Source of the DNA: Fomitopsis serialis | Lineage: Eukaryota > Basidiomycota > Agaricomycetes > Polyporales > Fomitopsidaceae | Direction of reading: 5' to 3' | Assembly (NCBI RefSeq): GCF_022376445.1 | Contig: NW_025955196.1 | Location: 1 to 60,773, forward strand | DNA length: 60,773 nt | In this document: positions 19,663 through 30,791 of the stretch, in pieces | Layout of the letters: the number at the start of each line of letters is the position of its first letter | Numbering within the stretch: the stretch's first letter is position 1 | Notes under the pieces: generated by a model | Told to the model about the DNA's origin: nothing | What the model saw: the letters and a program-made list of their open reading frames with translations, nothing else | Database searches by the model: none | Position numbers and translations under genes: made by a program

Positions 19663-22600
19663 TCTTGGAGCCCACCGCGAGGGGGATATAGAGCAAGATT
19701 CCGCCGCGTCGGAACTTCGACGTCAACCCTGAAGACTACCGAGACTACGAAAGTCCTCTTCTCGCACTCGCTATCGACAGTCGTCTAGGTCCCGGATCCG
19801 CCGCCGCCTTTCGCAGGCATAGCAACCCTCTACCAGGACCTTCGACTATCCCCTCTTCGTCCGAAAACGTCGAGCTTGTCCCCGATCACGACGATCAGGA
19901 ACGCTCCGTTCGAGACCAAGTACCTACTACCCATCCCATTCCAGACGTGCTCGAAGACTCTTGCTTGCAGACGACTTAGAGGCACTAGTCTTCGGATCCC
20001 CTCTACCGCTTCTAACACCATCACCACCTCTCGAAGGAGAGGAACCCACCTCAGCCACAGTCACCACGCGTAGAGGATCTTCCACCTCACGTCTACCCAT
20101 ACCCACCAGTCGTAGAGTGTCGTCAGTCCCTCCAGGACCAGAGCAGTCCGCGCTGCGACGGACTTCGACCGTCGACACCCCTAACCCTTCGAACACTTCG
20201 ACAATACCTTCGAACATTTCAACAATCCCTTCTATCGCTTCGCCAACTCCTTCTAACACTTCGAAGCTGAGTCCAAATATGGCCGACACAGGAGCACCAG
20301 CCTCGAAGGCGGCTTCAATGCCTGCACGCGGACACTCCACTGCACCTGTCTTCGACGAGTCAGAACCTTTCTCATTCAACCGCTTTTTCCAAGACCTTGA
20401 AACACACTTCGCACGATGCCGAGTTACCGATGACTCCGACAAGAAGTCATGGGCAGTTCGCTACCCTCCTATCCGCGTCTCCGACCTATGGATGATGCAG
20501 CCAACATTCAAGGATGCTACGAAGCCCTACGAGGAGTTCGTGACCGCCCTACGAGCACTCTATCCTGGAGCTGATGACGAGCACAAGTACTCGCTCACTG
20601 ATCTCGACACGGTCGTCCATGATCGCATAGAACTCGGGATGACCAATGCCCTCCACCTCGCTGCCTACTACCGCGACTTCTACATGATTTCGGAGTACCT
20701 GATCACTCGAGGTTCGCTTTCGACACTCGAACAAGATCGGAAGTTCCAGCAAGGCTTTCCGAATACGCTCTGGGGTCCCATCGAGCAGCGCCTGTTCATG
20801 CGGAACCCTGACCGCTCTCGAAGGAAGCCCTGGACGTTCACAGAGATCTACGAGTCAGCACAGTGGGTGTTAGATGGTCCTACACCAGCTTCGACCTTTC
20901 GGCAAGCTAGTCCCCCTATGCCTACGACCACACCCGCTGCATCTATCCTGCCATCCCCACCTGTGACCACGAAGTCCGAAGACCTCCTACCATTGCTACA
21001 GACGCTGATCAAGACCCTCGAGGCCCAGCAGTCTCACAGCCGGTCACCCAAATTCTCGAACAGTCATGACGCCCTCGGTGCTTCTATTGCGGACGTTCGG
21101 GATGTTGGATCGGAGACTGCGAGATGTTCGAAGAAGACAGGAAGAAGGGCCTGTGTCGACGGAACCCCGATGGCAAGATCGTCTCGTTCGACAACCGCTT
21201 CATGAGTCGCCGAGACAGCGAGACCCTCCGAGACGCTATCTACGAACATGCACGTCGTTCGAACAAGTTAGGACTCAGTTCGTCGTCTTCGAGTGGTTCA
21301 GGCAGTGCTATGCAAGGTGCTACAGCCACACAGTTGCTCTATGAAGCAGTCGAGAGTCCGCCTATCCCTACGCATGCCCTCGACATTGGAGAGATGCTAG
21401 CCTGCATGGACGCCCAGCTATCACGGTTGACGGAGATCTATGCTCGGGAACAGCGTAAGCAGACCGTTGTCGACCGAGTTGTCATCGAGAAGCATCCCCT
21501 ACGCTCGAACACCCACCTGGCTGATCAACCACTACTACCCATGACGTGTTCGAAGTTTTCGGAGCGAGCCCCAAACCGCCTGCCATGTTCGAAGACGAGA
21601 CCAAGTACCCAGCGCCTGCGCCAGTCGTCCGACCTACCATCGACACCGAGAGTCCCGCTTTCCCATCTGCAAATGTTCGAGACATGACCTACGCACCTCC
21701 TCCCACCCAACGTTTCGAAGCGACCCCTACGAAGTTCGAAGCGAGCCCTCGAAATTTCGAAGCATCTCCCACGAAGCGACAGAGCCGAGCCAGCTTCTTT
21801 ATAGCACAGCCCCCGCCCCAGCTTGCCGAACTGGCTGTCGAGTCCTCATCGAACACTCCGTGTGTACCATTGACATCTGAGGAGCTTCGAAAATTGCCTT
21901 CGTACCTTCGCGACCGATACTGGGCAGCACTGACGCCTCGGACGGCGGAGCGCAAGACGAACCAGGCGTCTACAAACACTGCAGCTATGGAACCACTTTC
22001 GAACTACAGCCTTATGATCGAAGACACTTCCCCAGCTGTCACCGTGTTAGGGGACCTTCCGGAGGGCAGCCTTACGTTAGAAGAGACTCCTACGTCTTCG
22101 AAGTCTTCAGACATACGACCTACATCTTCGAAATCTTCGGACAGTCGACCTACGTCTCCGAGATTGTCAGATGACCAACCTGCACCTCCGAAATGTTGGA
22201 CTATCGACCTATGTCTTTGAAGCCTTTGAACGGTGATCTCCCCACGTCGACGGAATCTTTGAGTGCTCCTACGACATTGGACACTCCTCCTATCTCTCCG
22301 AAATGGCCAGATCATGCCCCTACGTCTCCGAAATCTTCGAACGGTCAAGCCATGTCTCCGAGATTTTTGGACTATCAACAGATGTCTTCGAACAATCTCT
22401 CTACGCTGATGGAATCCTTGAACACTCCTACGACGTTTGACACCCCTTCTATCCCTTCAGAATTGCAACACCACGCTCCTACGTCTCAAGAATCTTCGAA
22501 CTTTCGAGCTACATCTCTGAGATTGTCAGACCACCATCCCAGGTCTACGAAATCTTCGAAGCCTCTTATGCCATTTCTAGAATCGTCGAACTGTCCCCTC

Positions 22601-23578
22601 CCATCTCCGGAACCTTCCGACCTTCCTGCTATGCCTCCGAAATCATTGGATGCTTATGCTTACGCTCCGAAAAGTTCGGACTATCTTTCTGCAACTACGA
22701 CGCCTTTGGATCCTCCTATGATGTCTACCCCCACTCCTTCGATGTTGCCAGACTCTGCTCCTACGTCTTCGAAGTTACCGTGCGCTGTGCTACCGCCAAA
22801 ATCTTCGAACACTCCTACGATGGATGGCCTGTCACCTCCACTGGCTACTATGTTGCCCGAGCATGACGAGCAGCCCATGCTTCCCTCCCCGCCCCGCCCG
22901 TCTCTTGTATCTATCTCTGCGCTGACCGAGGACGGTCACAATTTCAGTAAGGGGGAGGATCACCACGACCACTTGGTAGTACCATCACCAGACACGCCTC
23001 GAAAGCTAGACCCACACCTCGAAGACGTCGAACATACCCTATTGCTCTCGCAACCAGCAGGTCCACCCAAACACGTGTCGAGAGTCTTCTACATGTGTGT
23101 GGTGCTGTTCGTCACTGCCGCACTGTTTTTCGCTTTTGGAGACAATCTATGGCCATGGGATCGACGTGGAGTGCATGAACAACAACTCCGAACGTTCGAA
23201 GACACGTACCTAGTCCTACCACCCGACATGGCCCCAGACCCAACAAACCTAATCGTTCGTAGAGTGAATACCTTGCAAAGATGCCCGCTGCACCTCGGGG
23301 TCGAGCCTGAGCGTTACGAGACAGTCAGGGACCTCGACTTCCTTCGAGACGACCTAGAGCAAGCTCCGAACATGTCAGTCAGGCAGTCACCCAATGCGAA
23401 GACGAGACCTCGCTATCACGGCCCATTGGTCGTTCAATCACGCAGCCACGCACGTCACAGTGTACCGCTGGCTAGAGAGAAGGAGAAGGAGTCTACGATG
23501 TCCCTAGGAGCCTCCGAACACTTCGAAGATGCATTTGACAAGCTGGATGCAGACAGTGTTTTGTACGAAGACAGCTAG
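19663..23578 (+). pseudogene. Gag polyprotein of copy 1, frameshifted
   Basis: The leader frame reads DVNPEDYRDYESPLLALAID (from about 19716). The Gag frame runs 19961-21069 with the capsid-like region FNRFFQDLETHFARCRV, AVRYPPIRVSDLWMMQP, YKEFVTALRALYPGADDE-like segments and FTEIYESAQWVLDG. At about 21069 one G is missing compared with copy 2 (TGACGCCC against TGACGGCCC), which breaks the frame just before the zinc knuckle. The downstream part is in frame again from 22193 to 23578: a Ser/Pro repeat domain (SPKSSNGQAMSPRFLDYQQ and similar), then HVSRVFYMCVVLFVTAALFF (a membrane segment) and a soluble tail ending LDADSVLYEDS. In this copy the repeat domain and the membrane piece are fused in one frame. 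Confidence 0.75.
22920..22957 (+). repeat. Internal duplicate of the polypurine-tract region, copy 1
   Basis: CGCTGACCGAGGACGGTCA followed by -ATTTCAGTAAGGGGGAG occurs here and again at 23739-23776 immediately before the 3' LTR, with only two bases changed. The internal copy lies in the coding frame (TEDGHNFSKGE). Confidence 0.9.
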
Positions 23579-23776
23579 GGTCTTCTACGGTGCTAGACGA
23601 GCTGTTCCCGCCGTAGGGGGCAATGATACCACCCAAGCAATCCTTAGTTCACGTCCTACCTCCAATTTCAACCATCCTTCACCTTCTACCGACCCCGGTG
23701 GTCCTCTACGAAACAAGCACCCTTCATCTGCTATACCCGCTGACCGAGGACGGTCAGGATTTCAGTAAGGGGGAGA

Positions 23777-24754
23777 TGATACGCCTCTAGGCTATCTAAG
23801 CCCCGAAAACGCAATCTAGGCCTCTACGATGCTCCGAAGCTCTTAGAAGATCCACTACAACTGTTCGAAGATTTCGAAGTTCGTAGCCAACCCTGGCTCA
23901 CCTTAGAAGACTATCCGCGACCTTCCGGCACCTCAGTGACGCTATAGGAGCACCTACCCACCTATCTAGACGACCCCAGAGCACGCAGGTCACTCGAAGA
24001 TACACTATGTGTTAGAAGACACTCGAACATGTTAGAAGACGTGCTACGGTGTTAGAAGATCTCCTGCGAGACCATAGGATGCTACAGGATGTCCAGTGAG
24101 TCCTTGCAGGTCGTCTCACATCCTCGACGAGTGGTCTCGGTTTCCGGCGTCATGTGATAGCCGGTCGGCCTTCGGACCACTGGTTAGCGAGCCCGAGAGC
24201 AGTTGTCACGTGTTAGAAGCCATAGCCGGATGTTTGGGGCCGTCGGAGCTCCGTAGTGGTAATAGCCGTGTTTCCCTGTATATACTCTGGGACTGGTTCC
24301 CTTCGAATCTCAGAGACCCCCTTACCCTCTCAATCTCACCTCGCGCCGGCGAGGTTCGTCAGCCAGTCAGTACGTTCGAAAGTCAGCAAGTTCGCCAGTC
24401 AGTCAGTACGTTCGAAGTCAGTCAGTCAGTTCGCCAGTACGTTCGCCAGCTCGTAGTTGCCCCGAGAGGCTCTACACTTCTTCTCCTGCCGTCGCTCGCC
24501 TCTCTTGTCACCGTTCGTTCGACACGTCTGTCGAAACCCTCCTCCTACCTCGAGGCTTAGCCCTCGTCTTCGAACAGTCTTCGACATCTTCGAAGCTCTC
24601 CCACGTCGTTCGGAGTCTTGTCCGTCCTCCTCCTTCTTACCTAGACCACTGTACAGTCCCCCGTACATCTCATAGACGCAGAGGCCTCGCATACCACTGC
24701 TCGACCTCACGGTTGGGTTTTTGTGTGGCTTTTGTGTTCTTTTCGGTCGCGTCA
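23777..24754 (+). repeat. 3' LTR of copy 1 (978 bp)
   Basis: Same ends as the 5' LTR. It differs at about a dozen positions (for example TCTACGATGCTCCGAAG against TCTACAATGCTCCAAAG, CTTCGAATCTC against CTCCAAATCTC, CGCGCCGGCG against CGCACCGGCG) and by 2 bp in length, so the two LTRs of this element are not the identical pair expected of a recent insertion. Confidence 0.9.
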
Positions 24755-25695
24755 GCGTCGTTTCACCGTCGCTCGCTGCCGTTTGCGCGCTGTCGGTTCA
24801 ACGTTAGGGTCAGCTCCTCATGGACATATTTCATGTGTCGGTGCCTGCCTGCATAGCGGCGCAGTTCGCTGGTGCCTCGGCGACGCTCGTGTCGTGGGTT
24901 CCGTACGAGATGTTTAAGGTTCGTGCGGGATCTTGTGTTCCTTACCTGGAGGACCGCGTCTTGTGTCGGTTGCATCTGTTCCCGAAAGGAACTAGGGGCT
25001 CCGCTAATTTAACGGGGGTGCGATCTCCGCGGCGTCAGTTTCGCGCTGTTTGATCGGGGTCTTGAAAGCGCGTCGTGTGTTCTGTTGTGTGGTTTGAGGC
25101 GATAGTCTCCACGATCTGGCTTGGCTGGTGACAGTGTTCGGTGGTGTGTTTGCTTATGTCGTCTCGCTCATGTTGCCGGCGGTTTTTTCATCGTTATTGT
25201 GGCGATACTTCAGGTCCCATGAGGTTGGAAGCCGTCGGTGTTTATTCAGGGAGTAATACGTACGGGAGCAGTTTGCCCAGTGATGCTCTGATTGCTGACT
25301 TCCTTATTCGCGACAGGGTGTGGAGCATGCAAGTGTCAGAAGCCTGTCAGGGCCTGTCATTGATCGTTTGATGTGTGGGTGAATTTGCGTGACGGATCGT
25401 TCGGGGGCAGTACGGTACATCAACCTGTTTTGATCAATTTCTATACTAGGGCATTTACACGTGCGCCCGACTTTCCGAGCCCACCGTGCAGTGTCGGGCG
25501 GGGTAGGAGTGCGCAAGAGGAGGTGTCGCAAGTCCTCATCCGCGGCAGCTTTAGGGGGTGTCTTCGTCTGAGTCGAATTCGTACGGGCTGTCAGGGCTGT
25601 TGCATAGGATGGGGTCGTGTGCAAAAAGGCGGTGGGGCGGGGGAGAGTGCGGGAGGTGGGCATATAATTGGGAGTGGATGCGGCTTTCCTCGCGC
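24755..25695. other. Unique spacer between the two inverted elements
   Basis: The 941 bp carry the GCGT target copy of copy 1 at the left end and the GCGC target copy of copy 2 at the right end. The right part (25551-25691) is the 3' end of a minus-strand frame split by copy 2. No other gene is seen. Confidence 0.6.
25551..25691 (-). pseudogene. 3' part of the frame split by copy 2
   Basis: The 46 codons before stop 25551-25553 continue the frame at 31776-32396 after precise removal of the retrotransposon and one target copy. The end is acidic (YEFDSDEDTP). Confidence 0.55.
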
Positions 25696-26675
25696 TGACG
25701 CGACCGAAAAGAACACAAAAGCCACACAAAAACCCAACCGTGAGGTCGAGCAGTGGTATGCGAGGCCTCTGCGTCTATGAGATGTACGGGGGACTGTACA
25801 GTGGTCTAGGTAAGAAGGAGGAGGACGGACAAGACTCCGAACGACGTGGGAGAACTTCGAAGATGTCGAAGACTGTTCGAAGACGAGGGCTAAGCCTCGA
25901 AGGTAGGAGAGAGGGTTTCGACAGACGTGTCGAACGAACGGTGACAAGGAAGGCGAGCGACGGCAGGAGAAGAAGTGTAGAGCCTCTCGGGGCAACTACG
26001 AGCTGGCGAACGTACTGACGAACTGACTGACTGACTTCGAACGTACTGACTGACTGGCGAACTTGCTGACTTTCGAACGTACTGACTGGCTGACGAACCT
26101 CGCCGGTGCGAGGTGAGATTGAGAGGGTAAGGGGGTCTCTGAGATTTGGAGGGAACCAGTCCCAGAGTATATACAGGGAAACACGGCTATTACCACTACG
26201 GAGCTCCGACGGCCCCAAACATCCGGCTATGGCTTCTAACACGTGACAACTGCTCTCGGGCTCGCTAACCAGTGGTCCGAAGGCCGACCGGCTATCACAT
26301 GACGCCGGAAACCGAGACCACTCGTCGAGGATGTGAGACGACCTGCAAGGACTCACTGGACATCCTGTAGCATCCTATGGTCTCGCATGAGATCTTCTAA
26401 CACCGTAGCACGTCTTCTAACATGTTCGAGTGTCTTCTAACACATAGTGTATCTTCGAGTGACCTGCGTACTCTGGGGTCGTCTAGATAGGTGGGTAGGT
26501 GCTCCTATAGCGTCACTGAGGTGCCGGAAGGTCGCGGATAGTCTTCCAAGGTGAGCCAGGGTTGGCTACGAACTTCGAAATCTTCGAACAGTTGTAGTGG
26601 ATCTTCTAAGAGCTTTGGAGCATTGTAGAGGCCTAGATTGCGTTTTCGGGGCTTAGATAGCCTAGAGGCGTATCA
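25696..26675 (-). repeat. 3' LTR of copy 2
   Basis: 980 bp, reverse complement of 18683-19662 and apparently identical to it and to 30792-31771. Confidence 0.9.
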
Positions 26676-26872
26676 TCTCCCCCTTACTGAAATCCTGACC
26701 GTCCTCGGTCAGCGGGTATAGCCAATGAAGGGTGCTTGTTCCGTAGAGGACCTCCGGGGTCGGTAGAATGTGAAGGATGGTTGAAATTGGAGGTAGGACG
26801 TGAACTAAGCATTGCTTGGGTGGTATCATTGCCCCTATGGCGGGAACAGCTCGTCTAGCACCGTAGAAGACC

Positions 26873-27478
26873 CTAGCTGTCTTCGTACAAAACACTGTCT
26901 GCATCCAGCTTGTCAAATGCATCTTCGAAGTGTTCGGAGGCTCCTAGGGACATCGTAGACTCCTTCTCCTTCTCTCTAGCCAGCGGTACACTGTGACGTG
27001 TGTGGCTGCGTGATTGAATGACCAATGGGCCGTGATAGCGAGGTCTCGTCTTCGCATTGGGTGACTGCCTGACTGACATGTTCGGAGCTTGCTCTAGGTC
27101 GTCTCGAAGGAAGTCGAGGTCCCTGACTGTCTCGTAACGCTCAGGCTCGACCCCGAGGTGCAGCGGGCATCTTTGCAAGGTATTCACTCTACGAACGATT
27201 AGGTTTGTTGGGTCTGGGGCCATGTCGGGTGGTAGGACTAGGTACGTGTCTTCGAACGTTCGGAGTTGTTGTTCATGCACTCCACGTCGATCCCATGGCC
27301 ATAGATTGTCTCCAAAAGCGAAAAACAGTGCAGCAGTGACGAACAGCACCACACACATGTAGAAGACTCTCGACACGTGTTTGGGTGGACCTGCTGGTTG
27401 CGAGAGCAATAGGGTATGTTCGACGTCTTCGAGGTGTGGGTCTAGCTTTCGAGGCCTGTCTGGTGATGGTACTACCAA
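26873..27478 (-). CDS. Membrane-spanning C-terminal piece of copy 2 polyprotein
   Basis: The last 201 codons of the element, split from Gag by the frameshift near 27490; in copy 1 the same region is fused to the Ser/Pro domain. Residues about 38-55 (RVFYMCVVLFVTAALFFAFG) are a single hydrophobic segment, followed by NLWPWDRR and a charged tail of about 140 residues (FEDTYLVLPPDMAPDPTNLI, LDFLRDDLEQAPNMSV). No signal peptide or cleavage motif is evident and I do not recognise the family. The position after Gag recalls an env-like gene, but one short membrane segment without Cys-rich ectodomain does not support that. Confidence 0.6.
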   Translation of the reverse strand: MVVPSPDRPRKLDPHLEDVEHTLLLSQPAGPPKHVSRVFYMCVVLFVTAALFFAFGDNLWPWDRRGVHEQQLRTFEDTYLVLPPDMAPDPTNLIVRRVNTLQRCPLHLGVEPERYETVRDLDFLRDDLEQAPNMSVRQSPNAKTRPRYHGPLVIQSRSHTRHSVPLAREKEKESTMSLGASEHFEDAFDKLDADSVLYEDS

Positions 27479-30400
27479 GTGGTCGTGGTGATCCTCCCCT
27501 TACTGAAATTGTGACCGTCCTCGGTCAGCGCAGAGATAGATACAAGAGATGGGTGGGGCGGGGAGGGAAGCATGGGCTGCTCGTCATGCTCGGGCAACAT
27601 AGTAGCCAGTGGAGGTGACAGGCCATCCATCGTAGGAGTGTTCGAAGATTTTGGCGGTAGCACAGCGCACGGTAACTTCGAAGACGTAGGAGCAGAGTCT
27701 GGCAACATCGAAGGAGTGGGGGTAGACATCATAGGAGGATCCAAAGGTGTCGTAGTTGCAGAAAGATAGTCCGAACTTTTCGGAGCGTAAGCATAAGCAT
27801 CCAATGATTTCGGAGGCATAGTAGGAAGGTCGGAAGGTTCCGGAGATGGGAGGGGACAGTTCGACGATTCTAGAAATGGCATAAGAGGCTTCGAAGATTT
27901 CGTAGACCTGGGATGGTGGTCTGACAATCTCAGAGATGTAGCTCGAAAGTTCGAAGATTCTTGAGACGTAGGAGCTTGGTGTTGCAATTCTGAAGGGATA
28001 GAAGGGGTGTCAAACGTCGTAGGAGTGTTCAAGGATTCCATCAGCGTAGAGAGATTGTTCGAAGACATCTGTTGATAGTCCGAAAATCTCGGAGACATGG
28101 CTTGACCGTTCGAAGATTTCGGAGACGTAGGGGCATGATCTGGCCATTTCGGAGAGATAGGCGGAGTGTCCAATGTCGTAGGAGCACTCGAAGATTCCGT
28201 CAACGTGGGGAGATCACCGTTCAAAGGCTTCAAAGACATAGGTCGATAGTCCGAACATTTCGGAGGTGCAGGTTGGTCATCTGACAATCTCGGAGACGTA
28301 GGTCGACTGTCCGAAGATTTCGAAGATGTAGGTCGTATGTCTGAAGACTTCGAAGACGTAGGAGTCTCTTCTAACGTAAGGCTGCCCTCCGGAAGGTCCC
28401 CTAACACGGTGACAGCTGGGGAAGTGTCTTCGATCATAAGGCTGTAGTTCGAAAGTGGTTCCATAGCTGCAGTGTTTGTAGACGCCTGGTTCGTCTTGCG
28501 CTCCGCCGTCCGAGGCGTCAGTGCTGCCCAGTATCGGTCGCGAAGGTACGAAGGCAATTTTCGAAGCTCCTCAGATGTCAATGGTACACACGGAGTGTTC
28601 GATGAGGACTCGACAGCCAGTTCGGCAAGCTGGGGCGGGGGCTGTGCTATAAAGAAGCTGGCTCGGCTCTGTCGCTTCGTGGGAGATGCTTCGAAATTTC
28701 GAGGGCTCGCTTCGAACTTCGTAGGGGTCGCTTCGAAACGTTGGGTGGGAGGGGGTGCGTAGGTCATGTCTCGAACATTTGCAGATGGGAAAGCGGGACT
28801 CTCGGTGTTGATGGTAGGTCGGACGACTGGCGCAGGCGCTGGGGTACTTGGTCTCGTCTTCGAACATGGCAGGCGGTTTGGGGCTCGCTCCGAAAACTTC
28901 GAACACGTCATGGGTAGTAGTGGTTGATCAGCCAGGTGGGTGTTCGAGCATAGGGGATGCTTCTCGATGACAACTCGGTCGACAACGGTCTGCTTACGCT
29001 GTTCCCGAGCATAGATCTCCGTCAACCATGATAGCTGGGCGTCCATGCAGGCTAGCATCTCTCCAATGTCGAGGGCATGCGTAGGGATAGGCGGACTCTC
29101 GACTGCTTCATAGAGCAACTGTGTGGCTGTAGCACCTTGCATAGCACTGCCTGAACCACTCGAAGACGACGAACTGAGTCCTAACTTGTTCGAACGACGT
29201 GCATGTTCGTAGATAGCGTCTCGGAGGGTCTCGCTGTCTCGGCGACTCATGAAGCGGTTGTCGAACGAGACGATCTTGCCATCGGGGTTCCGTCGACACA
29301 GGCCCTTCTTCCTGTCTTCTTCGAACATCTCGCAGTCTCCGATCCAACATCCCGAACGTCCGCAATAGAAGCACCGAGGGCCGTCATGACTGTTCGAGAA
29401 TTTGGGTGACCGGCTGTGAGACTGCTGGGCCTCGAGGGTCTTGATCAGCGTCTGTAGCAATGGTAGGAGGTCTTCGGACTTCGTGGTCACAGGTGGGGAT
29501 GGCAGGATAGATGCAGCGGGTGTGGTCGTAGGCATAGGGGGACTAGCTTGCCGAAAGGTCGAAGCTGGTGTAGGACCATCTAACACCCACTGTGCTGACT
29601 CGTAGATCTCTGTGAACGTCCAGGGCTTCCTTCGAGAGCGGTCAGGGTTCCGCATGAACAGGCGCTGCTCGATGGGACCCCAGAGCGTATTCGGAAAGCC
29701 TTGCTGGAACTTCCGATCTTGTTCGAGTGTCGAAAGCGAACCTCGAGTGATCAGGTACTCCGAAATCATGTAGAAGTCGCGGTAGTAGGCAGCGAGGTGG
29801 AGGGCATTGGTCATCCCGAGTTCTATGCGATCATGGACGACCGTGTCGAGATCAGTGAGCGAGTACTTGTGCTCGTCATCAGCTCCAGGATAGAGTGCTC
29901 GTAGGGCGGTCACGAACTCCTCGTAGGGCTTCGTAGCATCCTTGAATGTTGGCTGCATCATCCATAGGTCGGAGACGCGGATAGGAGGGTAGCGAACTGC
30001 CCATGACTTCTTGTCGGAGTCATCGGTAACTCGGCATCGTGCGAAGTGTGTTTCAAGGTCTTGGAAAAAGCGGTTGAATGAGAAAGGTTCTGACTCGTCG
30101 AAGACAGGTGCAGTGGAGTGTCCGCGTGCAGGCATTGAAGCCGCCTTCGAGGCTGGTGCTCCTGTGTCGGCCATATTTGGACTCAGCTTCGAAGTGTTAG
30201 AAGGAGTTGGCGAAGCGATAGAAGGGATTGTTGAAATGTTCGAAGGTATTGTCGAAGTGTTCGAAGGGTTAGGGGTGTCGACGGTCGAAGTCCGTCGCAG
30301 CGCGGACTGCTCTGGTCCTGGAGGGACTGACGACACTCTACGACTGGTGGGTATGGGTAGACGTGAGGTGGAAGATCCTCTACGCGTGGTGACTGTGGCT

Positions 30401-30492
30401 GAGGTGGGTTCCTCTCCTTCGAGAGGTGGTGATGGTGTTAGAAGCGGTAGAGGGGATCCGAAGACTAGTGCCTCTAAGTCGTCTGCAAGCAA
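27472..30492 (-). CDS. Gag polyprotein of copy 2 with CCCC knuckle and Ser/Pro repeats
   Basis: An uninterrupted frame of 1,006 codons; its first codon is TTG and no ATG is near, so the true start may lie upstream in the leader frame. The N-terminal third is Ser/Thr/Pro-rich, followed by a capsid-like helical region (FNRFFQDLETHFARCRV, DEHKYSLTDLDTVVHDRIEL, FTEIYESAQWVLDG). At residues about 373-386 is CFYCGRSGCWIGDC, a zinc knuckle in which Cys replaces the usual His. After that come DIGEMLACMDAQLSWLTEIY, repeats FEATPTKFEASPRNFEASPT, and a long Ser/Pro region with units like PTSPKSSNGQAMSP. The frame ends in RITTTTW because one G is missing from a G run near 27490 relative to copy 1; without that loss it would continue into the membrane piece. 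Nothing in it resembles a protease or polymerase. Confidence 0.75.
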   Translation of the reverse strand: MLADDLEALVFGSPLPLLTPSPPLEGEEPTSATVTTRRGSSTSRLPIPTSRRVSSVPPGPEQSALRRTSTVDTPNPSNTSTIPSNISTIPSIASPTPSNTSKLSPNMADTGAPASKAASMPARGHSTAPVFDESEPFSFNRFFQDLETHFARCRVTDDSDKKSWAVRYPPIRVSDLWMMQPTFKDATKPYEEFVTALRALYPGADDEHKYSLTDLDTVVHDRIELGMTNALHLAAYYRDFYMISEYLITRGSLSTLEQDRKFQQGFPNTLWGPIEQRLFMRNPDRSRRKPWTFTEIYESAQWVLDGPTPASTFRQASPPMPTTTPAASILPSPPVTTKSEDLLPLLQTLIKTLEAQQSHSRSPKFSNSHDGPRCFYCGRSGCWIGDCEMFEEDRKKGLCRRNPDGKIVSFDNRFMSRRDSETLRDAIYEHARRSNKLGLSSSSSSGSGSAMQGATATQLLYEAVESPPIPTHALDIGEMLACMDAQLSWLTEIYAREQRKQTVVDRVVIEKHPLCSNTHLADQPLLPMTCSKFSERAPNRLPCSKTRPSTPAPAPVVRPTINTESPAFPSANVRDMTYAPPPTQRFEATPTKFEASPRNFEASPTKRQSRASFFIAQPPPQLAELAVESSSNTPCVPLTSEELRKLPSYLRDRYWAALTPRTAERKTNQASTNTAAMEPLSNYSLMIEDTSPAVTVLGDLPEGSLTLEETPTSSKSSDIRPTSSKSSDSRPTSPRLSDDQPAPPKCSDYRPMSLKPLNGDLPTLTESSSAPTTLDTPPISPKWPDHAPTSPKSSNGQAMSPRFSDYQQMSSNNLSTLMESLNTPTTFDTPSIPSELQHQAPTSQESSNFRATSLRLSDHHPRSTKSSKPLMPFLESSNCPLPSPEPSDLPTMPPKSLDAYAYAPKSSDYLSATTTPLDPPMMSTPTPSMLPDSAPTSSKLPCAVLPPKSSNTPTMDGLSPPLATMLPEHDEQPMLPSPPHPSLVSISALTEDGHNFSKGRITTTTW

Positions 30493-30791
30493 GAGTCTTC
30501 GAGCACGTCTGGAATGGGATGGAGTAGTAGGTACTTGGTCTCGAACGGAGCGTTCCTGATCGTCGTGATCGGGGACAAGCTCGACGTGTTCGGACGAAGA
30601 GGGGATAGTCGAAGGTCCTGGTAGAGGGTTGCTATGCCTGCGAAAGGCGGCGGCGGATCCGGGACCTAGACGACTGTCGATAGCGAGTGCGAGAAGAGGA
30701 CTTTCGTAGTCTCGGTAGTCTTCAGGGTTGACGTCGAAGTTCCGACGCGGCGGAATCTTGCTCTATATCCCCCTCGCGGTGGGCTCCAAGA

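Larger units (their letters stand above)
18683..24754 (+). mobile_element. Non-autonomous gag-only LTR retrotransposon, copy 1
   Basis: Bounded by LTRs at 18683-19662 and 23777-24754 (both TGATACG...GCGTCA) and by the 4-bp target copies GCGT at 18679-18682 and 24755-24758. Behind the 5' LTR is TCTTGGAGCCCACCGCGAGG, where TGGAGCCCACC is a plausible primer binding site. Before the 3' LTR is the purine tract AAGGGGGAGA (23768-23776 region). The 4.1-kb interior codes for Gag, a Ser/Pro repeat domain and a membrane-spanning piece. No aspartic protease, reverse transcriptase, RNase H or integrase motif is present in any frame, so it must borrow these from a related autonomous element. Confidence 0.85.

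Noticed and set aside
26873..27478. Envelope-like gene of a retrovirus-type element
   Set aside because: One short membrane segment, no signal peptide, no Cys-rich ectodomain or cleavage site.
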